33,148 nt of DNA from Thoreauomyces humboldtii (Eukaryota; Chytridiomycota; Chytridiomycetes; Spizellomycetales; Powellomycetaceae): NCBI GenBank assembly GCA_027596035.1, contig JADGJA010000179.1:1-33148 (forward strand), in the 5' to 3' direction. Shown piece after piece: positions 10,174 through 21,300 of the stretch. Under the pieces are notes generated by a model that saw nothing but the letters and a program-made list of their open reading frames with translations, made no database searches and was not told the origin of the DNA. The position numbers were made by a program, and so were the translations under genes. The stretch's first letter is position 1; the number at the start of each line of letters is the position of its first letter.

Positions 10174-12952
10174 TCACCTCGCATCGTCAACGGCGGGCGA
10201 CCCCCAATCCGAAGCCTCTCTGGAGTTTGCGCGTGACGTTCGTGCGCTCGCTGCCAATCCACCGAGCGCGGCCGGGGTGCCTGGCACAGGGGCCGCGATC
10301 GGAGTGCTCGGTTGCGTGAAGTTTCTGGGCGTGGAGGAAAGGCTCATGGGACTATCCCATGCCGGTTGTTCCCCTTCCGACCTTCCGGAAAAGTTGAAGG
10401 CGGGTGGGCCAGGAGTGGTGACGGACTGCGCTCCGCCGTAAGCGTTCTCCCCTAGCGGCATATCCGCGGGTAACGCTGGTCGGAAAGTGTAGCCTTTGGT
10501 TGCTCGAATCGTCCGGATGAGAGCTTTCCCTTGCTATATTGGCAAGCAAGGCTTCAGTCGAGTGATGAAAGAGGAGGTTTATGTTGCAGGGTTGGGAATG
10601 TTACCTCAGTGTGCTGAATATCGTTGGCGTATTGCTCCGCTTTCTTGGAGTCTCCCTTCCCGTTGTAATACTTTGCCAGAAAGTTGGCGGCTGCCTCGAA
10701 CTTGTCGGTGAAATTACCCTTTTTCCAAGGGCATCAGTTTGAAGACTTATCGATTCGCGATCCTTTTCTGACCAGCTTCACACCCCACCTTATTGCTTAA
10801 CGACGTTGGTTTGTTGAACTCTGCAACCCAGCACTGATAATAAAAGGCCGCCTGATCTGGATCCCGGGTATCCGGCGAATCCGTTCGATCATACATGGAA
10901 GCCAGATAGTAGAGAAGCAGAGGAGAAGGGTTCTCGCACATGAGCGCTCGCTTGTAACTCATGATGGCTTGCGAGTGACTTTTGCTCGTTTCGTAAGCCT
11001 CTCCAAGGGATGTCCACACTTGTGCCTTAGAAGGACTGAGATTACGAGAGGGGATTGTAAGATCCTTATCAGTCAAGTGAGGCAGAGAAACTTGTGACTC
11101 ACTCGCAGGCAGTGGCCTTCTGGAAGTACGGAATAGCTAGATCGGACATGGAGAGCATGTCGAAAGCCTTCCCAAGGCCGTACCACGTCCTGAAACTATA
11201 TGGTGCGATGTCTAAAGTCATTTAATCGTGAGCTTATCACAATCAATCTAAGGACTCTTCATCACCAGCCAAAATTACCTGCTGCTCTTCGATACGCCTC
11301 CAACGCCGCGTTTGAGTTCTTGAGTTCAAGGTATTCGTCGCCCATCATAATCAACGCGTCGGCATAGTTTGGCCTGAGCTTCAAAGCTCTTTGGAAGAAC
11401 TCAATAGCCTGTGCGTGATCGCGCCGTGCGCTAAAAAAGTTGCCTGCACATATCCAGTCAGCCGAATCAATGCCGCGGCTGTGTAGGCGCCACGTACCTG
11501 CAACAATACACGTTTCTGGCCGGTATCGATCTACTCTGAAACAGTGTTCTGCGAGGACACTGAGTCTTTCTGACTTGTGCATAGTGAAAAGGGAGTTGGC
11601 GTGCATATCTGCAAAGGTAAGCGAGTGTGGCTCTTCTTCCCGGTAGGCTTCAAAGAATTTGATGGCCTGGGTGTACACTGCCGAGAAGCATGCAGTCAGA
11701 GAACAAAGCTGGAATGATACATGGAAGCCCATCACTTACATCCTTGCTTGTAATAAGCAGCTCCGCATAGCAAATCGAGTTCGTTGCTTTCGACAAATAA
11801 GGCTTTGAGCTCGGCAAACGTTTCTGTCAACGCGCTCCCACCCAGGCCACGGTGGGCCATGACGTGCAATTTCCAGAACAGTGACATGTACCCTTGAGGC
11901 AATCTGTACATCAAGTCTCGCAGCTGTAGGCTCTCCTTGATGAGTGTCGGCGAAGGTCATTGGCGCATACTACGAGATTGTGCGTACATCTTCTGCGCTC
12001 TCGACCAGCGGTGTCAATTCCTCCCACGCACTCCAATTGTACGGGTTCAGTTGCAATGACCGTCCGAGCATTTCCCGCGCTTCTTTGGCCAACTTCAGCC
12101 GCCCATAAACTATTCCGAGTCTACACAGAGTCATCAACATCGCGATGACGAGCAGCGACGCCTTTAACTGATACGGTGCTTACAGGTAGGAGCAGAAACT
12201 ATCCAGCTGCTCCCTTTGCCTCTCTAATTCTGAGCAAATCGTGTGTAGATTTGGGTTGGGGCCTGGTATATGTGCTAGTACCTCTGGAAGCAAATATTTC
12301 AGGCGTCTTGAAGGGAAAGGCCTACTTCCTTCGCAGAGACGTACCGCTTGCCCCAAGTTGACCAAGCGCTTTCTTCTGTTCACCAGACTATGATCCACGA
12401 GCAAGCTTAGTCCAGAACGACGGACAGACAAACGCAGCGACAATGCACCCCACCATGAACATTGCATACAAGCGGAGGAAGAGGGTCCGTTGACTGCAGA
12501 AACCAGGATGCGCATGCGTCTCCGTTGGGGTTCGCAGAGCCCAAGCCGCCCGATCGTATTCCCTCAAGTTCAGATACGATAGAGCTAGGTCGCACGCGTC
12601 CGACTCCCGTTCCGAGACATCCTCTTCTCTCTCCCAAGACGGTTCTGATGCCGGGCTCGCCGACTTCGGCGCTGGGTAGATGCTAAGAAGCTGTTCCGCT
12701 GCCCTGCGCGATCAGCCAAAGTTAAAGCTTGGGAGACCAAAGTATCAGGTAAGAAGCGGCATCCTACCACTTGGACGCATAGTGTAGACCTCGTATCCGA
12801 CATCGCTTGACGGAATTCCGCAGGGCGCATCTCATGCAGGCGGCATCTGCTTCTGGCACGCGATCTCTTGTCGGGTGGACAATGGGACTCGTTGGCTCTG
12901 CGACTGTCATGTCTGACTCCACACCTGCTGGATCTGCAGGAACGCTCTCCAT
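10174..12952 (-). CDS. CDC23: Anaphase-promoting complex subunit 8 (APC8/Cdc23), TPR protein
   Basis: TPR scaffold of the APC/C that helps bind coactivator and links to APC1. Coding exons in transcript order: 12952-12768, 12703-12454, 12387-12345, 12283-12184, 12120-11988, 11923-11740, 11677-11498, 11443-11279, 11211-11103, 11035-10789, 10718-10605, 10533-10174. Total 2070 nt, 689 aa, introns 54-71 nt. The N-terminal Cdc23 domain shows CRIRGLHYASKWAAEQLLS and ACDLALSYLNLREYDRAA. TPRs follow, including VDRYRPETCIVAGNFFSARR, AIEFFQRALKLRPNYADALI, MGDEYLELKNSNAALEAYRR and TWYGLGKAFDMLS, then QVWTSLGEAYETSKSHSQAI and EQGKALIRTIR-type sequence. A disordered tail of about 110 residues carries several S/T-P sites. 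The start at 12952 is the first in-frame ATG; 12910 is an alternative (675 aa). The acceptor of the sixth exon is the least certain. Confidence 0.94.
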
Positions 12953-14394
12953 GAGATGCTGGAGGGGCCTTTTCAGTCGTATCTGCGGAGAGTTGTTTGC
13001 GAGGGTTAGGAGACGACGGTCGCAAGAGGCGATCTCGTATGCAAGCCGAAATTCCAGGCTGAGGAAACCACAGGTTGGTGGTGGCACAGTCACGGACAAG
13101 CGGTATGCACGGTCTCACTGTCCAAACCTTCACAGCAGAGAACGTCTACCGGTACGAGGTCCAGGAGGTCTAGGACTCTGGGGACCTCAAAGGAACCCCG
13201 GCAGAAGATCAAGGTGGTGAGACGTTGAGATATTTAGCTTCCTGGTGTTCTCGAGTACTGACATCCCATCGTATCCGGTCGATACCTTTGGAGACTCTAG
13301 AGGCAAGCGACGGCGCGACGAAATTCCTGCGCGACCGCAAACTTCCCGCCAACGTTCTCGCTGGAACCCAAGCATTGTATGGAAAAGATGCTTCCCCTTT
13401 AACCTTAGAGCAGCATTCTTCGTCTTTTCTATTAGCGTGCCGGTGCCTGCTTAACCCGGAGACTCATCACTATCACAAATCACTATCACCGTCGGAGTTG
13501 ATAATCTTCGAACTCTAGTTCTAGCAAGAGCCACACAGTCAGTAGCACCATCATGGAGTCAAGCTTCATCACCAGCACCCCATCAGCAGACCCGGAGATT
13601 CTCACCCTTTTGCTGCACTTTGAAGGTCACATTGCTGCCGATTGGACAGGTTGCTGAGCGGACTGCGGCAAAGGGCTTGAGAGGCCGCGGGAGTGTTAGC
13701 TTGACCATTTGCAAGCTGTGCCGGTGGTTGCTATTGCGTTTGGGCATAAGTGGGCGCTACGGGTTTGGGCCCAAGCTGCTGCTGCTGCTGCAGTTGCTGG
13801 AGCATTGCTTGCCAAGGACTGTTGGTTGTCCAATGCTGCTCTGGTAAGGCAGAAACCCATACTGCTGCTGCTGTTCGCCCAACACCTGCTCTGCTGGCGA
13901 CAGCCGGTAATGCAAGCTCTGTAGCCGTCGCGAAGTGGTGAAAAAAAACGCTATATGCTTGCAAACAGAACGAGAGCAAAAAACCCTACCCAGTTGGAAG
14001 CCCAAACACACAACCGACCACCCACCTCGCAACTTCCCTTGCGCCAAGTTTTCAGACGTTGGAGCCTGAACGAGGCTCTATTCGGCTCTCTTTGAGATTC
14101 TACTCCTAAACCAAGCTTCAAGTAAAGTTTGTTCAGGACAGTGGAAAGTCCAATGAAATCCATCAGCAACAGTAGTATCGGCCGGAGGGCAGCTTTTACG
14201 GTATCCATCGCCGCATCGATTCATCGTTCGGGTGCTGAGGACAAAGGGGCGCACGAAGATCACTACTCGCATGTGGAAGCATGTTCCAACGAAGTCCCGA
14301 GGTGATTTTCTAAGCCATGAAAAATCACCTCTAATAAAACTCCGACTACTTGACTTCCCATTTTCGAACCTTGCAAAGATCAGTGCCGACGAAG
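12953..14394. other. Gene-poor region upstream of APC8
   Basis: No firm gene. It must include the APC8 promoter and 5' leader. Frames on both strands are short, and the longer ones (for example 13225-13518 plus) have unremarkable composition. A CTG/CAG-rich stretch lies at 13776-13875 and belongs to the Q-rich open frame listed separately. Small ORFs on the minus strand at 13951-14272 contain hydrophobic runs but no recognisable domain. Confidence 0.45.
13602..13979 (-). other. Q-rich open frame interrupted by one TAG, possible gene fragment
   Basis: On the minus strand one frame is open from 13979 to a TGA at 13602 except for a TAG at 13731-13733. It reads through PWQAMLQQLQQQQQLGPKP and, beyond the TAG, QPPAQLANGQANTPAASQ, so both sides look like one glutamine-rich protein. 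A neighbouring frame holds RLSPAEQVLGEQQQQYG, as if there had been a frameshift. A 30-nt GT-AG segment (13731-13760) could remove the TAG, but it is about half the size of the other introns here. The other genes in the window use TAG as stop, so recoding is unlikely. It may be a decayed gene, a mis-assembled one, or chance from CTG repeats. Confidence 0.2.
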
Positions 14395-14661
14395 ATGAAC
14401 CCGGAATCTTCCCAGCCCCTTATCTCATCGTTCTTTCGTCCGAAACAATCAGCATCGACTGTCAGATCTGGGTACCGACCGAGAAATCCCACGACGACGA
14501 CCCCTCCATCTCCATCTTCAATTACACTCGAGCCCTCCACGAATCAGGAGCGCATGCTTATTCAGACTACCTTGCCCGAACTCATTCGCAGCAAAGGGTA
14601 CATTGTTCTGCGACGTGTCATGGTTCGATACCCACGAGGACGAGGCGGCAACGGACTCTGA
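14395..14661 (+). CDS. Small predicted protein with an N-terminal PIP-box-like motif
   Basis: An 88-aa open frame from ATG at 14395 to TGA at 14659-14661. The N-terminus reads MNPESSQPLISSFFRPKQ. QPLISSFF fits the PCNA-interacting PIP box (Q-x-x-hydrophobic-x-x-aromatic-aromatic) followed by basic residues, and the motif lies at the extreme N-terminus as in several replication and repair proteins. A Ser/Thr/Pro-rich segment typical of disorder follows, then IQTTLPELIRSKG. The C-terminal 20 residues are Arg/Gly-rich, and a second frame from about 14594 looks more protein-like (FCDVSWFDTHEDEAATDSEE). The true end may therefore lie past an intron or frameshift. I see no catalytic domain downstream. 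Function unknown; it could also be chance. Confidence 0.35.
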   Translation: MNPESSQPLISSFFRPKQSASTVRSGYRPRNPTTTTPPSPSSITLEPSTNQERMLIQTTLPELIRSKGYIVLRRVMVRYPRGRGGNGL

Positions 14662-15339
14662 AGAACTGTCACGCCGGTGACCAAGGAAAGCGTCCTGCGG
14701 GCAGCGCCCTCCTCTCCTTTTCACATTTCTTTGAACAATGAAATAGACTCTTATCACCCTGCTGGCTCGGCTCTCTGACTCTGCGATGGAGACAGAGACC
14801 GGCCCGTGAAAGAGGCAAGGGGATTCTGCGAGCGCGCGTGGAGATGCTTTTTTCAAACGGACCAGTTTTTGTCGAGAACCCGCTCTTTGTCACTTGTGTA
14901 CGTAACCGCACGCGTGCCTGCGCAGTTCCACGCGTCGGGTCAGTCCTTTTTTGTCCGATCGATTGGACTTGTACTGCCCCACGTCTGTTTGTTTTCGAGA
15001 GACATCTTCTTCCTCCTGGCTGCTGGCTGCCTGCTGTAAGGCGGCGGTGCTCATGCGTCCAGACTTGCCTTCTGCCATCTTACAGCCAAGAGTTTCCTAG
15101 ATCCCTCTTCCCAACCAACACGTTGTTCCTCAAACGTCATTTCAGCATCGTCCCCAGCACCGCTTCCCTGTCCGGAGCACCGACAGCCCGCTCTGATTTC
15201 CACCGCTAGCGCAGATCGAAACGCCAACCACCTCCATCCCTCAATTATTTCAATCGTTCTGTCAACTCTTGCATTGGGTTCTTCACACATCAAAGGTGGA
15301 AACAACTAGGTGTTTCCCGCTTTACCAGCGCGGCACAGC
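14662..15339. other. Upstream region of the giant ASH-repeat gene
   Basis: About 680 bp without a supported gene. It is pyrimidine-rich near 15000-15040 and 15090-15180, as fungal promoters and leaders often are. It should hold the promoter and 5' leader of the gene starting at 15340. No TATA box stands out. Confidence 0.4.
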
Positions 15340-18300
15340 ATGGCTTCTCCAACCGGCTTCTCGGAAGGCGATGAGGCGCCGATCGGAGATGGGCCATACG
15401 GACTCGGAGAGATACCGCTTCTTGTCGAGGATGAAGCCGCCATGCAGGAGGATATGGAGCGCCGAAGAAAGCAGCGTGCTCGAGCACACTGGGAGATGCT
15501 GCGCGCTCATGTGGTACGAAAAGTTCCCAAAGGCTTGTTAATCGCAGAGCTTCGTCTACTGACATCGACACATTGCTTCTGACAGAAAAAAGGATTCTTT
15601 CACTCCCTTCTAAACACGCGGACAGGGGCAACATCTGATTTTCTGTCCCTGGTCGATCGCCTCTGGATCCTGGTCCATCGCTTCTCCGCCGGAAATCGTC
15701 CTGTTGCTCTATCGTCCTTATCGGCTCTAGCCACCGCCAACAATGCACAGCTTACGGCAGGAGGAGCAGCCGGGGTTGGAGGTGCTCAGGGGATCGACAG
15801 CACCACCGAGTTCGTCATGGCAGGCTGGGCTCGCATCAAAGCCGAGCAGCACGCCTTGGAACGACAGCGGGCAAGAGCTATCGACACGGGAATGGGCTCT
15901 TTGCCCGAGAAGCTATTGTCGAGGAGAGACTCGTCCTCGAGGGATCCTGGATCCATGGCCGTGGATGACGGGGAGAACCTGCAGGATTCGAGCAACGCTC
16001 GACCTCAGTCCGCGGGCTCCGCGACGATGGGTCAGGACGACGATGGGAGGGGAACGGACGCTTACCCTGCTGCACCGCATGCGCGAAGGGGCCTCGGGTT
16101 GGACACGCTGTTCCTTGATGCTGTGCCGAACGTCAACATCACTCGAGATTTGATGCTCATCTCGAAGGGTTTGCATGTGCAGCCGCTTGGTAAGACGTGC
16201 GAGGAACCTAAGCAAAGCCAGTCCGAGGGCGGCTTCTGAATGAGTTCTCTGTCTATTAGACGAGGCGGATTTCTATACGGTCCAAGTACACTTCAATCGT
16301 GGCTGGAAGCTGCTCCTGTTGGGGCTTGGGCAGCACGAGTCCTTTGCACGATACATGGCCATGTGTGCCTTGCGACGAGCGATTCCGGTCATCAACGACA
16401 CCCTCCTGGACTCTACCACTCGAGAGGTCAGCTATTGATCCGTGGCCAACATATGAAAGACGTGTGTCAAGACTCACATCCACTGGACCTTCAGAGTCTC
16501 ATTCGAGTCTTGGTCAATCTCATGCTTTCCGATGAGCGCACAGAGAATCGCCTGAAAGCCGTCTATCTCTTGGGTCAATTGGGATTCTATTTGGGAAGTG
16601 TTCGGGAACACGACCAGTTGCTTCTAATGGTATGTTTGGAAACCACGTTGTCCTCTTTGGTCCATTACTCATATTGCTTGGTGCCCACAGGGTGTAAGGG
16701 AGGTTGTCAAAAAACTCCTGCAAATCCAATATGAAGAGAAGCGGAAACCTGTGAGTTTTTCCAAATTTGACTTGCTTGCTTTTCAGGAGCTTATGCTCAC
16801 TTTCCATCCTGCAGAAAACGGACCCAACTCGCTTTTCGCCACGTACCCGGGAGTTCAAGATTTACCTTCTTCACGCTCTCGGGAAATTCACACGTAGTTT
16901 GCAAAAGCAGGCCCGGTTCATTGAGGACCTCGTCACGTACATTCTACACGAAGAATTCGATCATGGCGACACCAATGTCCTTCCAACAAGCAAAGAAAAG
17001 GAAAAGGACAAGAAGAAAGCAAAGCATAACCCCGCAATACACGTCGTAGGAGCTCTTCTTGGGGTTCTGAATAATGAGGTGAGATCTAATTCCCGCAATT
17101 CCCGTTAGAATCTCTCAGCTGAATAATCTTAACTGTTCACAGATGCAACGCACGGATGCTAATCAAAAGTATATCGGAGCTGTATTCAAGAAGTACGTTC
17201 ATCCGCTCATGAGGTCGACAAATCAAACGCTGCAGACTATGTCAGTGCAGTTCATCAGGTGAGTAAACCTAGCCGCCCGCACTGCCAATGATCATTCGCT
17301 CAGCAATTTTCAGTAACTGGCTTCCGATCGTCAACGATGACGCCACTCTGCTGGGAATCGACACCGTTATATCCGGACTGGAGCACACGCGAAGTCTTCA
17401 CGTCCCTGGGTTTGACCGGGCAGTCTATGATGCAGAGCACCGTGCTTTACGCAAGGTAATAATAATTCCAACGATGCATTCCCGGCTTTCGTAGTGACAC
17501 CTTCCTTCGAAAGAAATCACGGCTTGAAGAGTCACGCATGGCAATGCGCTCCAAGCTCCTTCGTCAGCTTCTTCAAGTTCCCGGAAAGTTTGCACGCCTT
17601 GTGCCTGTTCCTGGTCATCCGGGGTTCTTTGTCGACGTCAATTCGAGCATGATGCACACGAAAGGAATAGCTGTCAACCTCCCAATTCATCCAAAGTCCA
17701 GCGTAACGCTAACCAGGCCGCTACCCAGCATCCCTGGAGTGCCACCGGCAGTTACCACGATTCCACCAGTTTTCATGGTACCTGGTTCAGTGCCTGTGAA
17801 GCCATTTCTTCACCTTTCCGAACCTAACACCTCAACTCTTTCGACAGGACCCATTATGGGCAGAACGTCAGAAACCTCCCCAGTACCGATACGAGTACCT
17901 GGAGCGTACCGGAGAGGTTCCCGGACTGCCTTATGGATATACATATACACCAGCACCGCTCGTCGATGTCCAAGAGATTCTTCGTCTCGAGCCGGCAAGT
18001 GGACCCGAAGCCCGGTCGACCCCATCGACTCCAGGAACGATGGTAGCAAGCCGTTCGGAAGCACCCACATCCGCCTCTGCACAGTCACGGGCGGCACGTC
18101 TCGCAGCTCTTCGGACCAGCGAAACAGTTACAGCAAAGAAAGCACCACCAGCCTCGTGGCGCCCAAACTCACCGCGTCGTCCACAGTCGTCCACCCGTCC
18201 TCGACGTCCTTCTGCCCTTGAGGGAAAGAGCGACGCGTCACATCGATCCTCTCGTACAACCACATCTGCACGGCCGCAACGACCCCCACCCATGGGCATT

Positions 18301-21300
18301 CGTGAACATGGAGAGATTCCGCCCGGCACGGCTAGAGTGCCTCAACGAATAGAAACGTCTCCTGCTTTCGATCCGCGGAGGATGCCCCCTGGATTCGTCA
18401 ACGTCTGTCCATTCCCTGGATACGATCCAGACAGGGTAGACCGAGCAGCTCTCCCTGTATCCGCTATTTACGGGAAACTGGCTGTAACGGCTCGGGCGGT
18501 CGGCGGGGCAAGCACCATATCGCCTGTCATGAATGCGCAAGCGAGAGCAAAGATGGAGCAGAAAATGGCCGCTGAGGTTCCGGATGGGTTCACCAGTGAC
18601 CGACATCCCGTGCTGTGGCCGAGTCGTTTGACGTAAGTGAGAAGTGATCTTGCTTGTCACTTCCAAAACTGAAATTGTCTCGTTTGCTAGTGATCTTCGA
18701 AGCGCTCGCAATCCAACCGATTTCCCAATCAATGCCCCGGTCTTGTTTGACATCATCCAACCGGGAGCTACTCACTTGCAACGCGTGATGACACGTGTGA
18801 CTAGCATCAACAAGGAAATGGCGGCCGTTAGCGTTCAACGAGACGCTGACGAAGAGTACGTGGATCTACGTGGATCTACCGCAAACTCATGGCATAAAAA
18901 CTCACCGTTTTTTTAGTGATATGTTATCTGTCGGGGCAACATTTAACATCTTCATCCGAACGCGCCAGAATCCAGCCGAGTGGATCTCGGTAAACCTTGA
19001 AGTAGTCGACGATGACTACCAGGATGGTTAGTACAAGCACGATAATCATAAACCCTCTTTATTGACTGATGCAATTCTAGATATCACGTTCGGCCGTCCA
19101 AAAACGCTGGTAGCGTCTGCTGCCAGCTCCCTTGCTTCTCTCGCAAACATCCGGGAGAAGGACGAAAACCGGGCGGCTATTACGAAGCGGCAATCAACAG
19201 TCCCCGCTTCAGGAGTAGCAGCTGTGGTAGCTCCATCAAATCTTCCGGTACCAAGCGGCTTCACATCGCAAGGCGAGCCGTACTTCGCTCCGCCCATCAA
19301 CATGCCACCTTCACCTGTCGGATATACTACGATTGGAGTGCCGTACTTTGGACGCACTTCTTCGGTGAAGCCTCCGCCCATGGGCGTCACAACGCTCGGC
19401 ACGCGCTTTTACTCTGCCAATGGACTTCCCTCGGGTGATCAAAGCTCACGAAATCATCTGGCTGGATATGACAATCTGGGACATCCATTCTTCATTCCTC
19501 GCGGATGTACCGTTCCACCTCCAGCTGGCTTCACTACAGATGGTATCGCCTACTACGATATTCCCTCCCTCATGCACCATCGTGGTGTTATGGTCCTTCC
19601 ACCTCAGGCAGCTGCCAAAGCCGACTGGCCGGTCTTTGATGATGATAGTGACGAAGAATGGGAAGAAACTCGCGAGACCAGCAGCGGTATGGCCAGCGTT
19701 TCGACCTCGCAGGTGAATCTGAACCGTAACAGCCGAACTGCAAAGAAGAAGCAGGTTCAAGGGGTGGTTGACCAAGCTCTCCTTACCGCTCAACTGGTGG
19801 ACTCGCTGGAAGAGAGTCAACCTCAGCTCAAGCAAAGCTTCCTGAAAGGCCATCAACGAGCCGTAGGGACCGTTCGTCGAGTGGCAGAATTTAAGCGTTT
19901 GCGTGGAGTGGACGAGGATCCGGACTCGGATGCAGGATCCGACATCGACGACGACCTGTCCTTGCAGGATCCGGTCGACATCGTCGGTTTTCTCCGAGAT
20001 AGCGATGATCTGGCATACCTTCGACCCAACAACATCCGCGTGCAGATTGAACCATCCATCTTGGACTTCCAGAGCGTGCACGCGCCGGTCACCAAGGCGG
20101 CGGTACTGAGATACCGCGCCGGAAGAGGTGATTACGGCGAACGAGACTTTTTCGTATCTGTCGAGCCCGTGGACGTGTTTGCTGTGAAGCTGTTCCATCT
20201 CAAGCTGCAAGGAGAGGGTGTCATGGAGATTGGGGTTACGTACTATCCGACAGCCATGAAAACCGACCGGGTCGAAGGCTCCTTGAACCTCATCGACGAC
20301 TCGGGGAAGAAAATGGGTTCTTGTACCATGGTTGCAATACGTCAGAGCTTCGTCAAAGTCAGTCCCACAAGCATCGATGCAGGATGGACTTTACCCGACC
20401 GCAGAAAGGAGGTCTTAGTGACCATCGAGAATGTCTCGAGCATATCGGCTACGATAACCATCCAGCTGCAGAGTGAGCTGCAGGCACAAAACGCGCAGGC
20501 AGCAGAACCCAGCACCGTTCCCAGCAGTCGCGCCACAACCGCATCCTCACCTGTACGAAAACTCAACGCCAAGGATGACGAGGAAAGGAGAAGAAGCGAG
20601 CGTGTTTCCGCGTTCGTATTACCGCTCCGACAGCTCAAGCTGCAACCACATGAAACGAAGAATCTGGCCGTGTACTTTGATCCTACAAAGTTGGGGCATT
20701 TCTCGGACGTGGTGGAGATCAATGGGCCGGGAGGAGACCTTATTCATGTCAAAATCGCGGGAATGGCTGGCATTCCCATCGCAGTATATCCAGAGTCAGA
20801 AGAGAATTCAAGAGCAGGCGCCGCCGAGCTGACTCGCGAGCGTTGCAACTTCATGCGAAAATTCCGCCGGCCGGACCCTACCGCTCGTGGTGTCGATAAA
20901 TCGCATGTTGTGCTCACAGCTGATGATACTTCCATTCTTAAGAATATGATGTCAGCAACATCCGATCAAGACTCACGGAAGGAAGCACATACGATGGACT
21001 TTGGAATTTGCCCGTCGGAACCGCATACCCGAATGCGTTGCCTAACTCTCATGAACCTCGCTGACACACCCGTGACTGTTGGCCTGTACCCGCACCACCC
21101 TTCTTTGACCTGTCCCTACCTAGTGCGGATCGCTCCGCGCATGGCAAACACCGTCGAAGTCACCTTCGAGTACGGAGGTCCCGACACTCCACCCATTCCC
21201 GGCAATTTGCGAACGGCTATTGAAGTCATCTGCCCGGAGTTCCAGAACATCCCACTCAGCATTCGGGCTTTTGTCGGACAACCACTGTTCTTCCCGACGT

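Noticed and set aside
13551..13655. Short plus-strand ORF starting MESSFITSTPSADPEI
   Set aside because: Only 34 codons, antisense to the end of the Q-rich frame, with no domain and no good splice continuation.
13731..13733. TAG read as glutamine (alternative genetic code)
   Set aside because: The protease and APC1 both end at TAG in the expected place, so TAG is an ordinary stop here.
14590..14720. Possible cohesin acetyltransferase (Eco1/ESCO) zinc-finger remnant after the PIP-box ORF
   Set aside because: The QTTL...CDV...EDEA spacing is suggestive, but the second Cys and both His are missing, the pieces fall in different frames, and no acetyltransferase domain follows.
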